Assembly: GCF_002005225.1 (NCBI RefSeq)
Contig: NZ_CP019724.1
Location: 5,473,501-5,537,500, forward strand
Length of the DNA: 64,000 nucleotides
Direction of reading: 5' to 3'
Source of the DNA: Streptomyces pactum
Lineage (GTDB): Bacteria; Actinomycetota; Actinomycetes; Streptomycetales; Streptomycetaceae
Within the stretch, counting starts at the first letter, position 1, and every line of letters begins with the position of its first letter. The position numbers and the translations under genes were made by a program. Positions 25,740 to 35,996 of this stretch are shown in pieces. The notes beneath the pieces were generated by a model that made no database searches, was not told where the DNA came from, and saw only the letters and a program-made list of their open reading frames with translations.

Positions 25740-27165
25740 GGGACTCTCCCAGGTACTGCTCGGCGTGGCCGGCGATCAGATCGAGGACGGCGGCGATGTC
25801 GGCCGTGGTCGTCTCGGGGTTGAGCAGGGTGAACTTCAGGTAGTGGCGTCCGGCCACCTTGGTGCCCGCGACCACGGCGTCGCCGGAGGCGAACAGGGCC
25901 TTGCGGGCGTACAGGTTGGCGCGGTCGATCTCGGCGGGGTCGGTGACGGCCGCCGGTATGCAGCGGAAGACCAGGGTGGACAGCGACGGTTCGACCACCA
26001 CGTCGAAGCGCGGGTCGGCGGCGAGCAGTTTCCAGCCCTCGGCGGCGAGGTCGCACACCTCGTCGAAGAGCTGGCCGATGCCGTCGGCGCCCATCACGCG
26101 CAGCGTCATCCACAGCTTGAGCGCGTCGAAGCGGCGGGTGGTCTGGAGGGACTTGTCCACCTGGTTGGGGATACGTTCCCGCACCATGCGGCGCGGGTTG
26201 AGGTACTCCGCGTGGTAGGTGGCGTGGCGCAGGGTGGCCGCGTCCCGGACCAGCACGGCCGACGAACTCACCGGCTGGAAGAAGGACTTGTGGTAGTCGA
26301 CGGTGACCGAGTCGGCCCGCTCGATGCCGGTGAGCCGGTCCCGGTACTTCAGTGAGGCGAGCAGTCCGCAGCCGTAGGCCGCGTCCACGTGCATCCACAC
26401 GCCGTACTGCTCGCACAGCCCGGCGATCTCGGGGAGCGGGTCGATGGAGCCGAAGTCGGTGGTGCCGCCGGTGGCGACGACGGCCATGGGGACCAGGCCG
26501 TCCTCGGCGCAGCGCTCCAGTTCACGGGCGAGGGCGACGGTCCGCATGCGCTTGTCGGGGCCGACGGGGATCGTCACGACGGCGTCGGGGCCGAGGCCGA
26601 GCAGCTTCGCCGACTTCTGCACGCTGAAGTGGCTGACCTCGGAGGTGAAGACGCGCAGGTCGGCGAAGTCCTCGGTCTTCGCCTCCTCGCGGGCCAGCAG
26701 CAGCGCCTGGAGGTTGGACTGCGTGCCGCCGGAGGTGAACACGCCGTCGGCGGCGGGTCCGAGGCCGATCCGGGCGGTGGTCCAGTCGATCAGCTTGCGT
26801 TCGATGAGCGTGCCGCCGGCCGACTGGTCCCAGGTGTCCAGCGAGGAGTTGACGGCGGACAGCACCGCCTCGCCGAGCACCGCCGGGATGACGACCGGGC
26901 AGTTGAGGTGGGCGAGGTAGCGGGGGTGGTGGAAGTAGACGGCGTCGCGGAGGTAGACGTCCTCCAGCTCGTCGAGGACCGCGGCCGTGTCGTGCAGCGG
27001 CTTGTCGAGGTCGATCTCGTCGATGCGGGGGGAGAGGGCGTCGACCGTGACGCCGGTGAACGGCCGGTCGGTGGTGGCGAGTTTGGCGGCCACCCGCTCG
27101 ACTCCTTCGGTCACGGAGCGGCGGTACTGCTCCGCGGTGGTGTCGTTGAGCAGGTGCGAGCGCAT
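25723..27165 (-). CDS. desA: Lysine decarboxylase DesA
   Basis: 480 aa. A PLP-dependent group II decarboxylase making cadaverine, the first step of desferrioxamine synthesis. The PLP Lys is about residue 293 in [11 protein letters not shown]; upstream signatures are [26 protein letters not shown] and [11 protein letters not shown] (the Asp that pairs with the pyridine nitrogen). Start ATG 27165 with ribosome site GGAGGAC. First gene of desABCD; a perfect iron box lies about 65 bases upstream, so it should be repressed by an iron-loaded DmdR1/IdeR-type regulator. Confidence 0.96.
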   Translation of the reverse strand: MRSHLLNDTTAEQYRRSVTEGVERVAAKLATTDRPFTGVTVDALSPRIDEIDLDKPLHDTAAVLDELEDVYLRDAVYFHHPRYLAHLNCPVVIPAVLGEAVLSAVNSSLDTWDQSAGGTLIERKLIDWTTARIGLGPAADGVFTSGGTQSNLQALLLAREEAKTEDFADLRVFTSEVSHFSVQKSAKLLGLGPDAVVTIPVGPDKRMRTVALARELERCAEDGLVPMAVVATGGTTDFGSIDPLPEIAGLCEQYGVWMHVDAAYGCGLLASLKYRDRLTGIERADSVTVDYHKSFFQPVSSSAVLVRDAATLRHATYHAEYLNPRRMVRERIPNQVDKSLQTTRRFDALKLWMTLRVMGADGIGQLFDEVCDLAAEGWKLLAADPRFDVVVEPSLSTLVFRCIPAAVTDPAEIDRANLYARKALFASGDAVVAGTKVAGRHYLKFTLLNPETTTADIAAVLDLIAGHAEQYLGESLDRAS

Positions 27166-27228
27166 GGGGGAGTCCTCCGGTGGGGACGGTCCGAGAGGGA
27201 CGGGAGAGGGCGAGGCCCGGACTTCGAC

Positions 27229-27247
27229 TTAGGTTAGCCTAACCTAA
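27229..27247. promoter_or_regulatory. Iron box upstream of desA
   Basis: TTAGGTTAGCCTAACCTAA, a perfect 19-bp palindrome of the DmdR1/IdeR class, followed by the short related repeat CTTTAG. It lies 64 bases upstream of desA, between desF and desA. Confidence 0.96.
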
Positions 27248-27355
27248 CTTTAGTTGATCACACGTGTGCCGGCACGTGACTGCCGTCACTCCCGCCCCAT
27301 CCGGCGGTCACGGACGGTGAGTTGGAGCCTCGCGGCGGCAGGCGGGGGCCGTCGG

Positions 27356-28228
27356 TCAGCCCTGCTCGCGGAGCTGCTCCTCCGTCAGGCCCTGGCGCCA
27401 GTAGCCGACGAAGGTGACCCGGCGGCGGTCGATGCCCCGTTCGCCCACGAAGTGCCGGCGCAACCGCTTGACGCGGCCGGACTCGCCGGCGATCCAGACG
27501 TACGGGTGGCCGGTGGGCGGGAGCCGGGCCGCGCGGAGGGTGGCGAGTGCGGCCTCGGGGCCGTCGGCGGCGTCCTTGACCAGCCAGGTGACCTCGGCGT
27601 CCGCCGCGGTGCGAAGGTCCTGTACGTCCCCGGCGTGCGGCACCTCCAGCCAGACCCGGGCGCGGGTGCCGGCCGGCAGCGACTCGACGATGGCACAGGC
27701 GGCCGGTACGGCGGTCTCGTCGCCCCAGATCACGACCAGGTCGGTGTCCCCGGGCGGCCGGAAGCGGATGGCCCGGTTGTCGGCGACCGCCGGGCCGAGC
27801 AGGAGGACCCGGTCGCCGGGGGCGGCGTCGGCGGCCCAGCGGGCGGCGGGGCCGGCCTGGACGGTGGACGCGCCCGGCCCGGCCGGCCCGACACCGTGCA
27901 GCACGAAGTCGATGTCGATCTCGGCGGTGTCCCCGTGGGCGTCCCGGCGCAGGGACCGCAGCGTGTACGAGCGCATCACCGCGCGTACGTCGTCCGGCAG
28001 TTCACGCCAGCCCTGCCACCAGCCGTCCCCGAGCTCGATCGGCACCGCCGGTTCCGGCTGGCCCGGGTGCGGCAGGAACAGCGACAGGGACTGGTCGCGC
28101 CCGTCGGAGTGGAAGGCGCGCAGGTCGGGCCCCGCGAAGGTGACCCGGGCCAGGGACGGGCCGAGCCGCCTCGTCCGTACGACCTGGAGGGAGAAGAAGC
28201 GGAACGGGGCGGCCACGGCCGTCGTCAT
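27356..28228 (-). CDS. desF: Siderophore-interacting protein / ferric-siderophore reductase
   Basis: 290 aa. A SIP-family flavoprotein: an N-terminal FAD-binding barrel (motif RSYTLRS near residue 85, the RxYT/S flavin motif) and a C-terminal NAD(P)H-binding half (VVIWGDETAVPAACAIVESL; YVWIAGESGRVKRLRRHF). It probably reduces ferric desferrioxamine in the cytoplasm to release iron. It lies between desE and desA on the same strand, 33 bases after desE, and is likely co-transcribed with desE from the second iron box. The gene symbol follows the common desEFABCD usage. Confidence 0.92.
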   Translation of the reverse strand: MTTAVAAPFRFFSLQVVRTRRLGPSLARVTFAGPDLRAFHSDGRDQSLSLFLPHPGQPEPAVPIELGDGWWQGWRELPDDVRAVMRSYTLRSLRRDAHGDTAEIDIDFVLHGVGPAGPGASTVQAGPAARWAADAAPGDRVLLLGPAVADNRAIRFRPPGDTDLVVIWGDETAVPAACAIVESLPAGTRARVWLEVPHAGDVQDLRTAADAEVTWLVKDAADGPEAALATLRAARLPPTGHPYVWIAGESGRVKRLRRHFVGERGIDRRRVTFVGYWRQGLTEEQLREQG

Positions 28229-28261
28229 GGAGTGCTCCGGGAGGAGGGGGAGGGCGAGAGG

Positions 28262-29308
28262 TCAGCGGACCTTCTTGGCGTTCTCGATCGCCTCGGCCAG
28301 GTTGTCGAGCAGCGGCGTGCACTTGTCGTAGGACAGGATCGGCTCGGGGGAGCGGGAGATGACCTGGCCGGCCTTGACGGCGGGGAGCGCCTTCCAGGTG
28401 CCCTCGGTGATGTCGGCGGGCTGGATGGTCGAGGCGCGGTCGTCCATGATGATGACGTCGGCCGGGTACTTGTCGGCGTTCTCCCAGCTCAGGCTCTCGA
28501 ACCAGCCGCCGGTCGCCTTCTTGGCCTCCTCCGGGGGCTCCACGATGTTCACGCCGAGGGCCTTGAAGTACTCCAGGTCCACGGAGTAGTTCGAGCCGGA
28601 GACGTAGAAGAGGTCCGGCGCGGCCGAGCCGGCCAGCACCTTGATCTCCGGGCGGGCCTTGGCGGCCTTGCGCAGCCGCTCGGCGGCGGCCTCGAACTTC
28701 TTCTTCGCCTCGACGACCTTCGTCGCCTTCATGTCGGCGCCCAGCGACTCGGCCAGCTCGGCCATCCGCTGGAGCGGCTTGGGGAGCTGGCGGTCGTAGA
28801 CCGAGATCGCCACGCTCGGGGCGAGCTTGGCGATCTTGTCCTTGGAGGTCTCCGGGACGTACCAGAGGGTGCCGGCGTCGTCGAACGTCGTGGTGAGGAG
28901 GACCTCGGGCCGGAAGGCGGCGTACTGCTCGACGTTGAAGCTGTCGAACTTGTTGCCGAAGATCGTCAGCTTGCTGACGTCCATGTCGCCGGCCTGGACG
29001 TCGGCCTTGCCGTCCGGCGTCCTGGTCGGGCCGAAGACGCCCTCGATCTCGATGCCGTAGTCGTACAGGGCGGCGGCGACACCGGTGAAGGCGACGATCC
29101 TCGTCGGGACCTCGTCCAGCTTCACGGTCGTGCCGCGGTCGTCCTCGAAGGACCAGGGGCCGGACTTGGCGGAACCCGTGTCCTTGCCGGCTCCACCGCT
29201 GTTCGCGTCCTCGTCACCGCAGGCCGCGAGCACGGCACCGAGGCCGAGCGCGCCGCCGGCGGCGAGAATGCCGCGTCGGGTCGGGTGGGTGGCTCTGGCG
29301 TTGAACAT
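28262..29308 (-). CDS. desE: Ferrioxamine-binding lipoprotein DesE
   Basis: 348 aa. The N-terminus has paired Arg (PTRRGIL), a hydrophobic segment and lipobox VLAAC (Cys near residue 31), so it is a lipoprotein, possibly exported by Tat. The mature part is a helical-backbone (FhuD/BtuF type) siderophore-binding protein: PTRIVAFTGVAAALYDYG, then EVLLTTTFDDAGTLW, and the long backbone helix. It captures ferrioxamines and passes them to an ABC importer not found in this window. The start is set at ATG 29308, giving a compact signal peptide; an upstream in-frame ATG (29356) would begin next to the iron box. First gene of the desEF unit. Confidence 0.93.
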   Translation of the reverse strand: MFNARATHPTRRGILAAGGALGLGAVLAACGDEDANSGGAGKDTGSAKSGPWSFEDDRGTTVKLDEVPTRIVAFTGVAAALYDYGIEIEGVFGPTRTPDGKADVQAGDMDVSKLTIFGNKFDSFNVEQYAAFRPEVLLTTTFDDAGTLWYVPETSKDKIAKLAPSVAISVYDRQLPKPLQRMAELAESLGADMKATKVVEAKKKFEAAAERLRKAAKARPEIKVLAGSAAPDLFYVSGSNYSVDLEYFKALGVNIVEPPEEAKKATGGWFESLSWENADKYPADVIIMDDRASTIQPADITEGTWKALPAVKAGQVISRSPEPILSYDKCTPLLDNLAEAIENAKKVR

Positions 29309-29357
29309 GGCGTGGCTGCTTTCGAACGGTGCGGAGCGTCCGCAGGACAAGTCCAAG

Positions 29358-29376
29358 GTAGGTTAGCCTAACCTCA
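29358..29376. promoter_or_regulatory. Iron box upstream of desE
   Basis: GTAGGTTAGCCTAACCTCA shares 17 of 19 bases with the desA box and keeps the central AGGTTAGCCTAACCT palindrome intact. It lies 50 bases upstream of the desE start. Confidence 0.93.
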
Positions 29377-29395
29377 GATCATGTCCAGGGGGTGG

Positions 29396-29429
29396 TCCGG
29401 GCCGAGGTCGAAAGCGGCCCCGGCCCGGA
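29396..29429 (-). terminator. Hairpin after acyl-CoA dehydrogenase gene
   Basis: Stem TCCGGGCCG / CGGCCCGGA (29396-29404 with 29421-29429), 16-base loop. It lies between the acyl-CoA dehydrogenase stop and the desE iron box and probably insulates the iron-controlled genes from the leucine-degradation operon. Confidence 0.65.
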
Positions 29430-29440
29430 GGGCTCGCGCC

Positions 29441-30601
29441 TCAGCCCGGCAGTCCCAACTCCCGTGCGATCAGCATCCGCTGGACCTCGCTCGTGCCCTC
29501 GCCGATCTCCAGGATCTTCGCGTCCCGCCACATGCGGGCCACGGGGTACTCGTTCATGAAGCCGTAGCCGCCGTGGATCTGGGTGGCCTCGCGGGCGTTG
29601 TCCACGGCCACCGTCGACGAGTACAGCTTGGCCAGCGCCGCCTCCTTCTTGAAGGGATCGCCGGCCACCAGGCGGGAGGCCGCGTCGCGCCACGCGAGGC
29701 GGGCCGTGTGGGCCTTCATCTCCATGTCCGCGATCTTGAACTGGATGGCCTGGTTGGCGCCGATCGGCCTGCCGAAGGCGTGGCGTTCCTTCGCGTACCT
29801 GACGGACTCGTCCACACAGCCCTGCGCGAGCCCCGTGCCCAGCGCGGCGATGGCGACCCGGCCCTCGTCGAGGATGCGCAGGAACTGGGCGTAGCCGCGG
29901 CCCTGTTCGCCCAGCAGGTTCGCCGCCGGGACCCGGACGTCGGAGAAGGACAGCTCACGCGTGTCCGACGCGTTCCAGCCGACCTTCGAGTAGGGGGCGG
30001 CCACCGTGAAGCCCGGGGTGCCGGACGGGACGATGATCGCCGAGATCAGGGGCCGGCCGTCCGGCCTCCGGCCGGTGACCGCCGTGACCGTCACCAGGCC
30101 CGTGATGTCGGTGCCGGAGTTGGTGATGAAGCACTTGGTGCCGTTGATGACCCACTCGTCCGTCGCCTCGTCCAGGCGGGCCGTGGTCCGCGTCGCGCCC
30201 GCGTCCGAGCCGCCGTCGGGCTCGGTCAGGCCGAAGGCGCCGAGGATCTCCCCGGAGCACAGGCGGGGCAGCCACGCGCGCTTCTGCTCCTCGGTGCCGA
30301 ACAGGTGGAGCGGCATCGCGCCCAGCGAGACGCCGGCCTCCAGCGTGATGGCCACCGACGAGTCGACGCGGGCCAGCTCCTCCAGCGCGATGCCGAGGGC
30401 GAGGTAGTCGCCGCCCATGCCGCCGTACTCCTCCGGGAACGGCAGGCCGAACAGGCCCATGCGGCCCATCTCCCGGACGATCTCGTACGGGAACTCGTGC
30501 TGCTCGTAGAAGTCGCCGATCTTGGGTGCCACGACGTCGTGGGCGAACGCCTCCACCGTGCGGCGGAGGTCCTCGAGTTCGGGGCTGAGCTTGTGGTCCA
30601 T
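29441..30601 (-). CDS. Acyl-CoA dehydrogenase (branched-chain/isovaleryl type)
   Basis: 386 aa. A standard FAD-dependent acyl-CoA dehydrogenase: N-terminal helical domain, middle beta domain (LTEPDGGSDAG, CFITNSGTD) and C-terminal helical domain (QIHGGYGFMNEYPVARMWRDAKI with the catalytic-base region, EIGEGTSEVQRMLIAREL at the end). It oxidises an acyl-CoA to the enoyl-CoA. The context of a biotin carboxylase pair and HMG-CoA lyase points to isovaleryl-CoA in leucine degradation. The start ATG 30601 is five bases after the HMG-CoA lyase stop. Last gene of the operon. Confidence 0.93.
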   Translation of the reverse strand: MDHKLSPELEDLRRTVEAFAHDVVAPKIGDFYEQHEFPYEIVREMGRMGLFGLPFPEEYGGMGGDYLALGIALEELARVDSSVAITLEAGVSLGAMPLHLFGTEEQKRAWLPRLCSGEILGAFGLTEPDGGSDAGATRTTARLDEATDEWVINGTKCFITNSGTDITGLVTVTAVTGRRPDGRPLISAIIVPSGTPGFTVAAPYSKVGWNASDTRELSFSDVRVPAANLLGEQGRGYAQFLRILDEGRVAIAALGTGLAQGCVDESVRYAKERHAFGRPIGANQAIQFKIADMEMKAHTARLAWRDAASRLVAGDPFKKEAALAKLYSSTVAVDNAREATQIHGGYGFMNEYPVARMWRDAKILEIGEGTSEVQRMLIARELGLPG

Positions 30602-30606
30602 GGTGG

Positions 30607-31587
30607 TCACTGATCCTTGTGGGAGTCGGCGTCGGAGCCGGCCGAGTCCTGGTGTGCCAGGGCTCGTACGGTGCGGGACGGGCTGGGCCGGCCCAGGTGG
30701 GCGGCCATCCAGACGCTGGTGGCGACGAGACGGCCGAGGTCGACCCCGGTGTCGATGCCGAGGCCGCGCAGCATCCACACGAGGTCTTCGGTGGCGAGGT
30801 TGCCGGTGGCGGACTTCGCGTAGGGGCAGCCGCCCAGTCCGCCGGCGGAGGCGTCGACCGTCGTGACGCCGTGCCGCAGCGCGGTCAGCGTGTTGGACAG
30901 GGCCTGGCCGTAGGTGTCGTGGAAGTGGACGCCCAGGGCGCTCACCGGCACACCGGCCGCGGTGAGCGCGCCGAGCAGGGCGCTCACCTGGCCCGGGGTC
31001 GCCACCCCGATCGTGTCGCCCAGGCTCAGTTCGTCGCAGCCCATGTCCAGCAGGGCGCGGCAGACCTTCACCACCTGGAGGACCGGGACCGGGCCCTCCC
31101 ACGGGTCGCCGAAGCACATCGAGAGGTAGCCGCGGACGTGGACGTCCGCCTCCTTCGCCCGCGCCACCACCGGCTCGAACATGGTCAGGGCCTCGTCGAG
31201 CGTGCGGTTGAGGTTGGCCTTGGCGAAGGACTCCGTGGCACTGGCGAAGACCGCGACGCGGCGGGCGCCGAGCGCCAGGGCCCGGTCCAGGCCCCGTTCG
31301 TTCGGGACCAGCACCGGCAGCTCGACCGGCAGGTGGGCGACCGCCGGGAAGAGCTGCTCCGCGTCCGCCAGTTGCGGCACCCACTTGGGGTGCACGAAGC
31401 TCGTCGCCTCGATGGTGGTCAGTCCCGTGGCGGCCAGGCGGCGGATGAACTCCGCCTTCACCTGAGCCGGAACGGTCGCCTTCTCGTTCTGGAGGCCGTC
31501 GCGGGCGCCGACCTCGTGGACGCGGACCCGCGAGGGCAGGCCCTCCTCCGGTACGGCCATGGGCAGGCCCAGTTCGCAGGCGTTCAC
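30607..31587 (-). CDS. hmgL: Hydroxymethylglutaryl-CoA lyase
   Basis: 326 aa. A TIM-barrel HMG-CoA lyase splitting HMG-CoA to acetoacetate and acetyl-CoA. It has the metal/substrate Asp in [11 protein letters not shown], the [18 protein letters not shown] [15 protein letters not shown], the [12 protein letters not shown] segment, and the catalytic Cys loop [27 protein letters not shown] provides further metal ligands. Start GTG 31587 with ribosome site AAGGAG; GTGA overlap of the carboxylase stop. Third gene of the operon, completing the route from isovaleryl-CoA to acetoacetate. Confidence 0.95.
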   Translation of the reverse strand: MNACELGLPMAVPEEGLPSRVRVHEVGARDGLQNEKATVPAQVKAEFIRRLAATGLTTIEATSFVHPKWVPQLADAEQLFPAVAHLPVELPVLVPNERGLDRALALGARRVAVFASATESFAKANLNRTLDEALTMFEPVVARAKEADVHVRGYLSMCFGDPWEGPVPVLQVVKVCRALLDMGCDELSLGDTIGVATPGQVSALLGALTAAGVPVSALGVHFHDTYGQALSNTLTALRHGVTTVDASAGGLGGCPYAKSATGNLATEDLVWMLRGLGIDTGVDLGRLVATSVWMAAHLGRPSPSRTVRALAHQDSAGSDADSHKDQ

Positions 31588-33539
31588 GCCGTCTCCTTTG
31601 CCCCGTCGTCGGTGGGTGTGATGACCGCCAGCACCTGGTCCATGGCGACCGTCGTGCCCGGTGCCACGTCCAGCTCGGCGACCGTGCCGGCGTGCGGGGC
31701 GGAGATGACGTGCTCCATCTTCATCGCCTCCACGACCAGCAGACTCTGCCCGGCGGCCACCTCGTCCCCGACGGCGACCTTCACCACCGTCACCGTGCCC
31801 GGCATGGGCGCGGTCAGCGAGTCGCCGCCCGCGTGGGCCGCGCCCGTCAGGGAGGCGGCGACCGGGTCGTGGTCGCGCACGTGCCAGGCGTCGCCGTCGC
31901 GGCCCAGCCAGTCGGCGGCGCGGTGGAAGGTGTGCCGGACGCCGTCCAGCGTCACCGCCACCCGGTCCTCGGTGACGGTGTGGGTGCCGCGCGGGGTGTG
32001 CTCCACCGGGTCGGTGATCCGCAGGTGGAAGGCGACCGGCTTCGGCTCGCCGCCCGTGCGCCAGCCGCTCGGCACCGAGAACGGGTCCGTCCAGCCGTCG
32101 CCGCGCGGTCGCAGCGCGTCCAGCCGTACGGCCGCCGCCGCCTCGTACACCTCCTCCGGTACGTCCGTGGGGACCAGGCCGTCGACCTCCCGCTCCACCA
32201 GCCCCGTGTCCAGCTCGCCCGCCACCACCGCCGGGTGGGCCAGCAGCCGGCGCAGGAACCCGGCATTGGTCTGCACGCCCAGCGTCACCGTCCGCGCCAG
32301 GGCCGCCCGGAGTCTGCGCAGCGCGGTGGCGCGGTCGGGACCGTAGGCGATCACCTTGGACAGCATCGGGTCGTAGAGGCTGCCGACCTCGCTGCCCTCG
32401 CTGAGCCCGGAGTCGGTGCGGACGCCGTCGCCCTCGGGCTCGTGCAGCCGCAGCACCGTGCCGCCGGACGGGAGGAAACCGCGCGCGCCCTCTTTGACGG
32501 ACACGGTCTCCGCGCACAGCCGCGCCTCGATCGCGTGCCCGGTCAGCCGGACGTCCTCCTGCGCGAGGCCGAGCGGCTCGCCCGCCGCCACCCGCAACTG
32601 CCACTCCACCAGGTCCAGGCCGGTGACCAGCTCGGTCACCGGGTGCTCCACCTGGAGGCGGGTGTTCATCTCCATGAAGTAGTACTGGGAGGGGTCCTCG
32701 CCCGGCACGATGAACTCCACCGTGCCCGCGCCCCGGTACCCGCACGAGCGCGCCGCCTGTACGGCCGCCTCGCCCATCGCGGCGCGGGTCGCCTCGTCGA
32801 GGAGCACGCTCGGCGCCTCCTCGATGATCTTCTGGTGCCGGCGTTGCAGCGAGCACTCGCGCTCGCCCAGGTGCACGACGTTGCCGTGGCCGTCGGCCAG
32901 GACCTGGATCTCGATGTGCCGGGGCCGGTCGATCCACCGTTCCACCAGCAGCGTGTCGTCGCCGAAGGATGCGCGGGCCTCGCGGCGGGCGGCGGCGATC
33001 TCGTCGGCCAGCACGGCCGCGTCCCGCACCAGCCGCATGCCCTTGCCGCCACCGCCGGCCGACGGCTTCAGCAGCACCGGCGTCCCGATCTCGCGGGCGG
33101 CGTCGGCGAGCTGCGCGTCCGTCAGCCCGCTGCCGCTGGAGCCGGGGACGACCGGCACTCCGGCCGCCCGCACCGTCTCCTTGGCACGGATCTTGTCGCC
33201 CATCAGGGCGATGGCGTCGGCGGGCGGCCCGATGAAGACCAGCCCCGCCTCCTCGCACGCCCGCGCGAAACCGGCGTTCTCGGCGAGGAAGCCGTACCCG
33301 GGATGGACGGCCTGCGCCCCCGTCCGGGCCGCCGCCTCCAGCAACCGCTCGACGGACAGATAGCTCTCCGCCGCCGGCGCCGGACCGATCCGTACCGCCT
33401 CGTCGGCCTCCCGCACGTGCCTCGCGTCCGCGTCCGCGTCGGAGAAGACCGCCACCGAGCGCACGCCCATCGAGCGCAGGGTCCGGATGACACGCACCGC
33501 GATCTCACCGCGGTTGGCCACCAGTACCGTGTCGAACAT
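31584..33539 (-). CDS. Acyl-CoA carboxylase biotinylated alpha subunit
   Basis: 651 aa. Biotin carboxylase domain (about 1-450: [19 protein letters not shown] at the start, ATP-grasp loop [28 protein letters not shown]), a middle linker, and a C-terminal biotinyl carrier domain with the biotinylation Lys at about residue 607 in EAMKMEH. This layout fits methylcrotonyl-CoA/acyl-CoA carboxylases. With the beta subunit it carboxylates 3-methylcrotonyl-CoA in leucine degradation; substrate is inferred from the HMG-CoA lyase and dehydrogenase neighbours. Start ATG 33539 with GGAGGGG ribosome site, 11 bases after the beta-subunit stop. Confidence 0.95.
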   Translation of the reverse strand: MFDTVLVANRGEIAVRVIRTLRSMGVRSVAVFSDADADARHVREADEAVRIGPAPAAESYLSVERLLEAAARTGAQAVHPGYGFLAENAGFARACEEAGLVFIGPPADAIALMGDKIRAKETVRAAGVPVVPGSSGSGLTDAQLADAAREIGTPVLLKPSAGGGGKGMRLVRDAAVLADEIAAARREARASFGDDTLLVERWIDRPRHIEIQVLADGHGNVVHLGERECSLQRRHQKIIEEAPSVLLDEATRAAMGEAAVQAARSCGYRGAGTVEFIVPGEDPSQYYFMEMNTRLQVEHPVTELVTGLDLVEWQLRVAAGEPLGLAQEDVRLTGHAIEARLCAETVSVKEGARGFLPSGGTVLRLHEPEGDGVRTDSGLSEGSEVGSLYDPMLSKVIAYGPDRATALRRLRAALARTVTLGVQTNAGFLRRLLAHPAVVAGELDTGLVEREVDGLVPTDVPEEVYEAAAAVRLDALRPRGDGWTDPFSVPSGWRTGGEPKPVAFHLRITDPVEHTPRGTHTVTEDRVAVTLDGVRHTFHRAADWLGRDGDAWHVRDHDPVAASLTGAAHAGGDSLTAPMPGTVTVVKVAVGDEVAAGQSLLVVEAMKMEHVISAPHAGTVAELDVAPGTTVAMDQVLAVITPTDDGAKETA

Positions 33540-33550
33540 AAGTCCCCTCC

Positions 33551-35167
33551 TCACATCCGGAAGACGCCGAACTGGGGCTCGCCCAGTGGCGCGTTGGCAC
33601 ACGCGGTCAGGGCCAGGCCCAGCACCTGCCGGGTGTCGGCGGGCTCGATCACCCCGTCGTCCCACAGGCGGGCGGTCGCGTAGTAGGCGTTCCCCTGGTG
33701 CTCGTACTGCGCGCGGATCGGCGCCTTGAAGGTCTCCTCCTCCTCGGCGGGCCAGTCCCGTCCGCGGGCCTCCAACTGGTCCCGCTTGACCGTGGCCAGC
33801 ACGGACGCGGCCTGCTCGCCGCCCATGACGGAGATCTTGGCGCCCGGCCACATCCACAGGAAGCGCGGCGAGTACGCCCGCCCGCACATCGAGTAGTTCC
33901 CCGCGCCGTACGACCCGCCGACGACGACCGTCAGCTTGGGCACCCGCGTGCACGCCACCGCCGTCACCATCTTGGCGCCGTGCTTGGCGATGCCGCCGGC
34001 CTCGTAGTCCCTGCCGACCATGAACCCGGAGATGTTCTGCAGGAACACCAGCGGGATGCCGCGCTGGTCGCACAGCTCGATGAAGTGGGCGCCCTTCTGG
34101 GCCGACTCGGAGAAGAGGATGCCGTTGTTGGCGACGATCCCCACCGGGTGGCCGTGGATACGGGCGAAACCGGTGACCAGGGTCTGCCCGTACTCGGACT
34201 TGAACTCGGCGAACCGGGAGCCGTCCACCACCCGCGCGATGATCTCGCGGACGTCGTAGGGGGTGCGGGAGTCGACCGGGACCGAGCCGTACAGCCCGTC
34301 CGGGTCGACCTTGGGCTCGACGGCGGGCTCCACGCCCCAGGGCAGCGGGCCGCGTCCGGGCAGCGTGGAGACGATCTGCCGCACGATCCGCAGCGCGTGC
34401 GCGTCGTCCTCGGCCAGGTGGTCGGTCACCCCGGACACCCGTGAGTGGACCTCGCCGCCGCCCAGCTCCTCCGCCGTGACCACCTCACCGGTGGCCGCCT
34501 TCACCAGGGGCGGGCCGCCCAGGAAGATCGTCCCCTGCTCGCGGACGATCACCGCCTCGTCGCTCATCGCCGGGACGTACGCGCCGCCCGCCGTGCAGGA
34601 GCCGAGGACGGCGGCGATCTGCGGGATGCCGGCGCCGGACATCCGGGCCTGGTTGTAGAAGATCCGCCCGAAGTGCTCGCGGTCCGGGAAGACCTCGTCC
34701 TGCATCGGCAGGAAGGCGCCCCCCGAGTCGACGAGGTACAGGCACGGCAGCCGGTTCTCCAGCGCCACCTCCTGCGCCCTCAGGTGCTTCTTCACGGTCA
34801 TCGGGTAGTACGTGCCGCCCTTGACGGTGGCGTCGTTGGCGACGATCACGCACTCCCGGCCGCCGACCCGCCCGATCCCGGCGATGACGCCGGCGGCCGG
34901 GGCCTGTCCGTCGTAGAGCCCGTCGGCCGCGAGCGGCGCCAGCTCCAGGAAGGGCGAGCCCGGATCGAGCAGCGTGTCCACGCGGTCGCGCGGCAGCAGC
35001 TTGCCGCGCGCGGTGTGCCGGGCCCGCGCCCGCTCCCCGCCGCCCAGCCGGGCCGCCGCGAGCTTGGCGCGCAGCTCCTGAACGAGGACGCGGTGCGCCT
35101 CCTCGTTGGCCCGAAAGGCCTCCGACGCGGGATCTGCCGCCGTCGTCAGCTCCGGTGCCTCGTGCAT
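33551..35167 (-). CDS. Acyl-CoA carboxylase carboxyltransferase beta subunit
   Basis: 538 aa. Crotonase-fold carboxyltransferase, N- and C-halves both present: [19 protein letters not shown] and [10 protein letters not shown] in the first half; [18 protein letters not shown] and [16 protein letters not shown] in the second. These residues are diagnostic of 3-methylcrotonyl-CoA carboxylase rather than propionyl-CoA carboxylase, in particular the QNISGFMVG segment. First gene of the operon (beta, alpha, lyase, dehydrogenase). It is divergent from the TetR regulator, with two palindromes between them. Confidence 0.95.
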   Translation of the reverse strand: MHEAPELTTAADPASEAFRANEEAHRVLVQELRAKLAAARLGGGERARARHTARGKLLPRDRVDTLLDPGSPFLELAPLAADGLYDGQAPAAGVIAGIGRVGGRECVIVANDATVKGGTYYPMTVKKHLRAQEVALENRLPCLYLVDSGGAFLPMQDEVFPDREHFGRIFYNQARMSGAGIPQIAAVLGSCTAGGAYVPAMSDEAVIVREQGTIFLGGPPLVKAATGEVVTAEELGGGEVHSRVSGVTDHLAEDDAHALRIVRQIVSTLPGRGPLPWGVEPAVEPKVDPDGLYGSVPVDSRTPYDVREIIARVVDGSRFAEFKSEYGQTLVTGFARIHGHPVGIVANNGILFSESAQKGAHFIELCDQRGIPLVFLQNISGFMVGRDYEAGGIAKHGAKMVTAVACTRVPKLTVVVGGSYGAGNYSMCGRAYSPRFLWMWPGAKISVMGGEQAASVLATVKRDQLEARGRDWPAEEEETFKAPIRAQYEHQGNAYYATARLWDDGVIEPADTRQVLGLALTACANAPLGEPQFGVFRM

Positions 35168-35196
35168 CCTGCGGTCCCCTCACCGATGGTCGATCA

Positions 35197-35241
35197 GTTA
35201 ATGAGCGTTAACGCATTTCCTTCAGGTTAACGACCGCTAAC
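35197..35241. promoter_or_regulatory. Two palindromic operators in divergent promoter
   Basis: Two related 16-bp near-palindromes, GTTAATGAGCGTTAAC (35197-35212) and GTTAACGACCGCTAAC (35226-35241), 29 bases centre to centre. Both follow GTTAxxG-N2-CGxTAAC. A TAGAAT -10-like hexamer lies at 35251-35256. Likely binding sites of the adjacent TetR protein, controlling both directions. Confidence 0.75.
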
Positions 35242-35263
35242 CTCCCTGTCTAGAATCGACTCC

Positions 35264-35911
35264 ATGGCCACGAGAACCGACGCCCCCACCCGCCGCGAGC
35301 AGATCCTCAAGGAGGCTGCCCGGCTCTTCGCCGAGCGCGGTTTCCACGGGGTCGGCGTCGACGAGATAGGCGCCGCGGTCGGTATCAGCGGCCCCGGCCT
35401 CTACCGGCACTTCGCCGGCAAGGACGCGATGCTCGCCGAACTGCTGGTCGGGATCAGCGACTCGCTGCTGACCGGGGCGAAGCGGCGGCTGGCGGAGGCC
35501 GAGCGGGTGACCGGCTCCGGCGCGGGGCCGGGGGCGGGACCCGGGGCCGGGGGCGCGGCGGGGCCCGAGGCGGTCCTCGACTCGCTCATCGAGGGTCACA
35601 TCGACTTCGCGCTCGACGACCGCCCGCTCATCACCCTGCACGACCGCGAGCTGGACCGCCTCCGGGACGCCGACCGCAAGATGGTGCGCCAGCTCCAGCG
35701 GCAGTACGTCGAGCTGTGGGTCGGCGTGCTCCGCGAGGTCTATCCGGCCGTGGCCGAGCCCGCCGCCCGCTCGGCGGTCCACTCGGTCTTCGGCCTCCTG
35801 AACTCCACCCCGCACCTGGGCCGCCCCGGCTCCCTGCCGGGCCGCGCGGTGACGGCGTCGCTGCTGCACCGGATGGCGCGGGGGGCGTTCGCGGCGGTGG
35901 CCGCCGGCTGA
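35264..35911 (+). CDS. TetR-family regulator of the leucine/acyl-CoA operon
   Basis: 215 aa. The N-terminal helix-turn-helix (about 10-55) reads REQILKEAARLFAERGFHGV and VGISGPGLYRHFAGKDAML, a classical TetR domain. The ligand domain follows, interrupted by a Gly/Ala/Pro low-complexity insert (about 85-104). It begins 96 bases from the divergent carboxylase operon, whose shared promoter carries two palindromes. The natural ligand is probably an acyl-CoA or branched-chain acid, inferred from position only. Confidence 0.9.
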   Translation: MATRTDAPTRREQILKEAARLFAERGFHGVGVDEIGAAVGISGPGLYRHFAGKDAMLAELLVGISDSLLTGAKRRLAEAERVTGSGAGPGAGPGAGGAAGPEAVLDSLIEGHIDFALDDRPLITLHDRELDRLRDADRKMVRQLQRQYVELWVGVLREVYPAVAEPAARSAVHSVFGLLNSTPHLGRPGSLPGRAVTASLLHRMARGAFAAVAAG

Positions 35912-35996
35912 AGGGGGGCGGCGGGGGCGGGGGAGTGACGAGGGTTACCCGCCTCCCGGTCTGGACGCCTCTCCCTACCCGCCGGTACGGTGAAGT

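Noticed and set aside
30607..33258. 883-codon frame fusing HMG-CoA lyase to upstream sequence
   Set aside because: The upstream part is a shadow of the carboxylase alpha gene; the lyase has its own GTG start with ribosome site at 31587.
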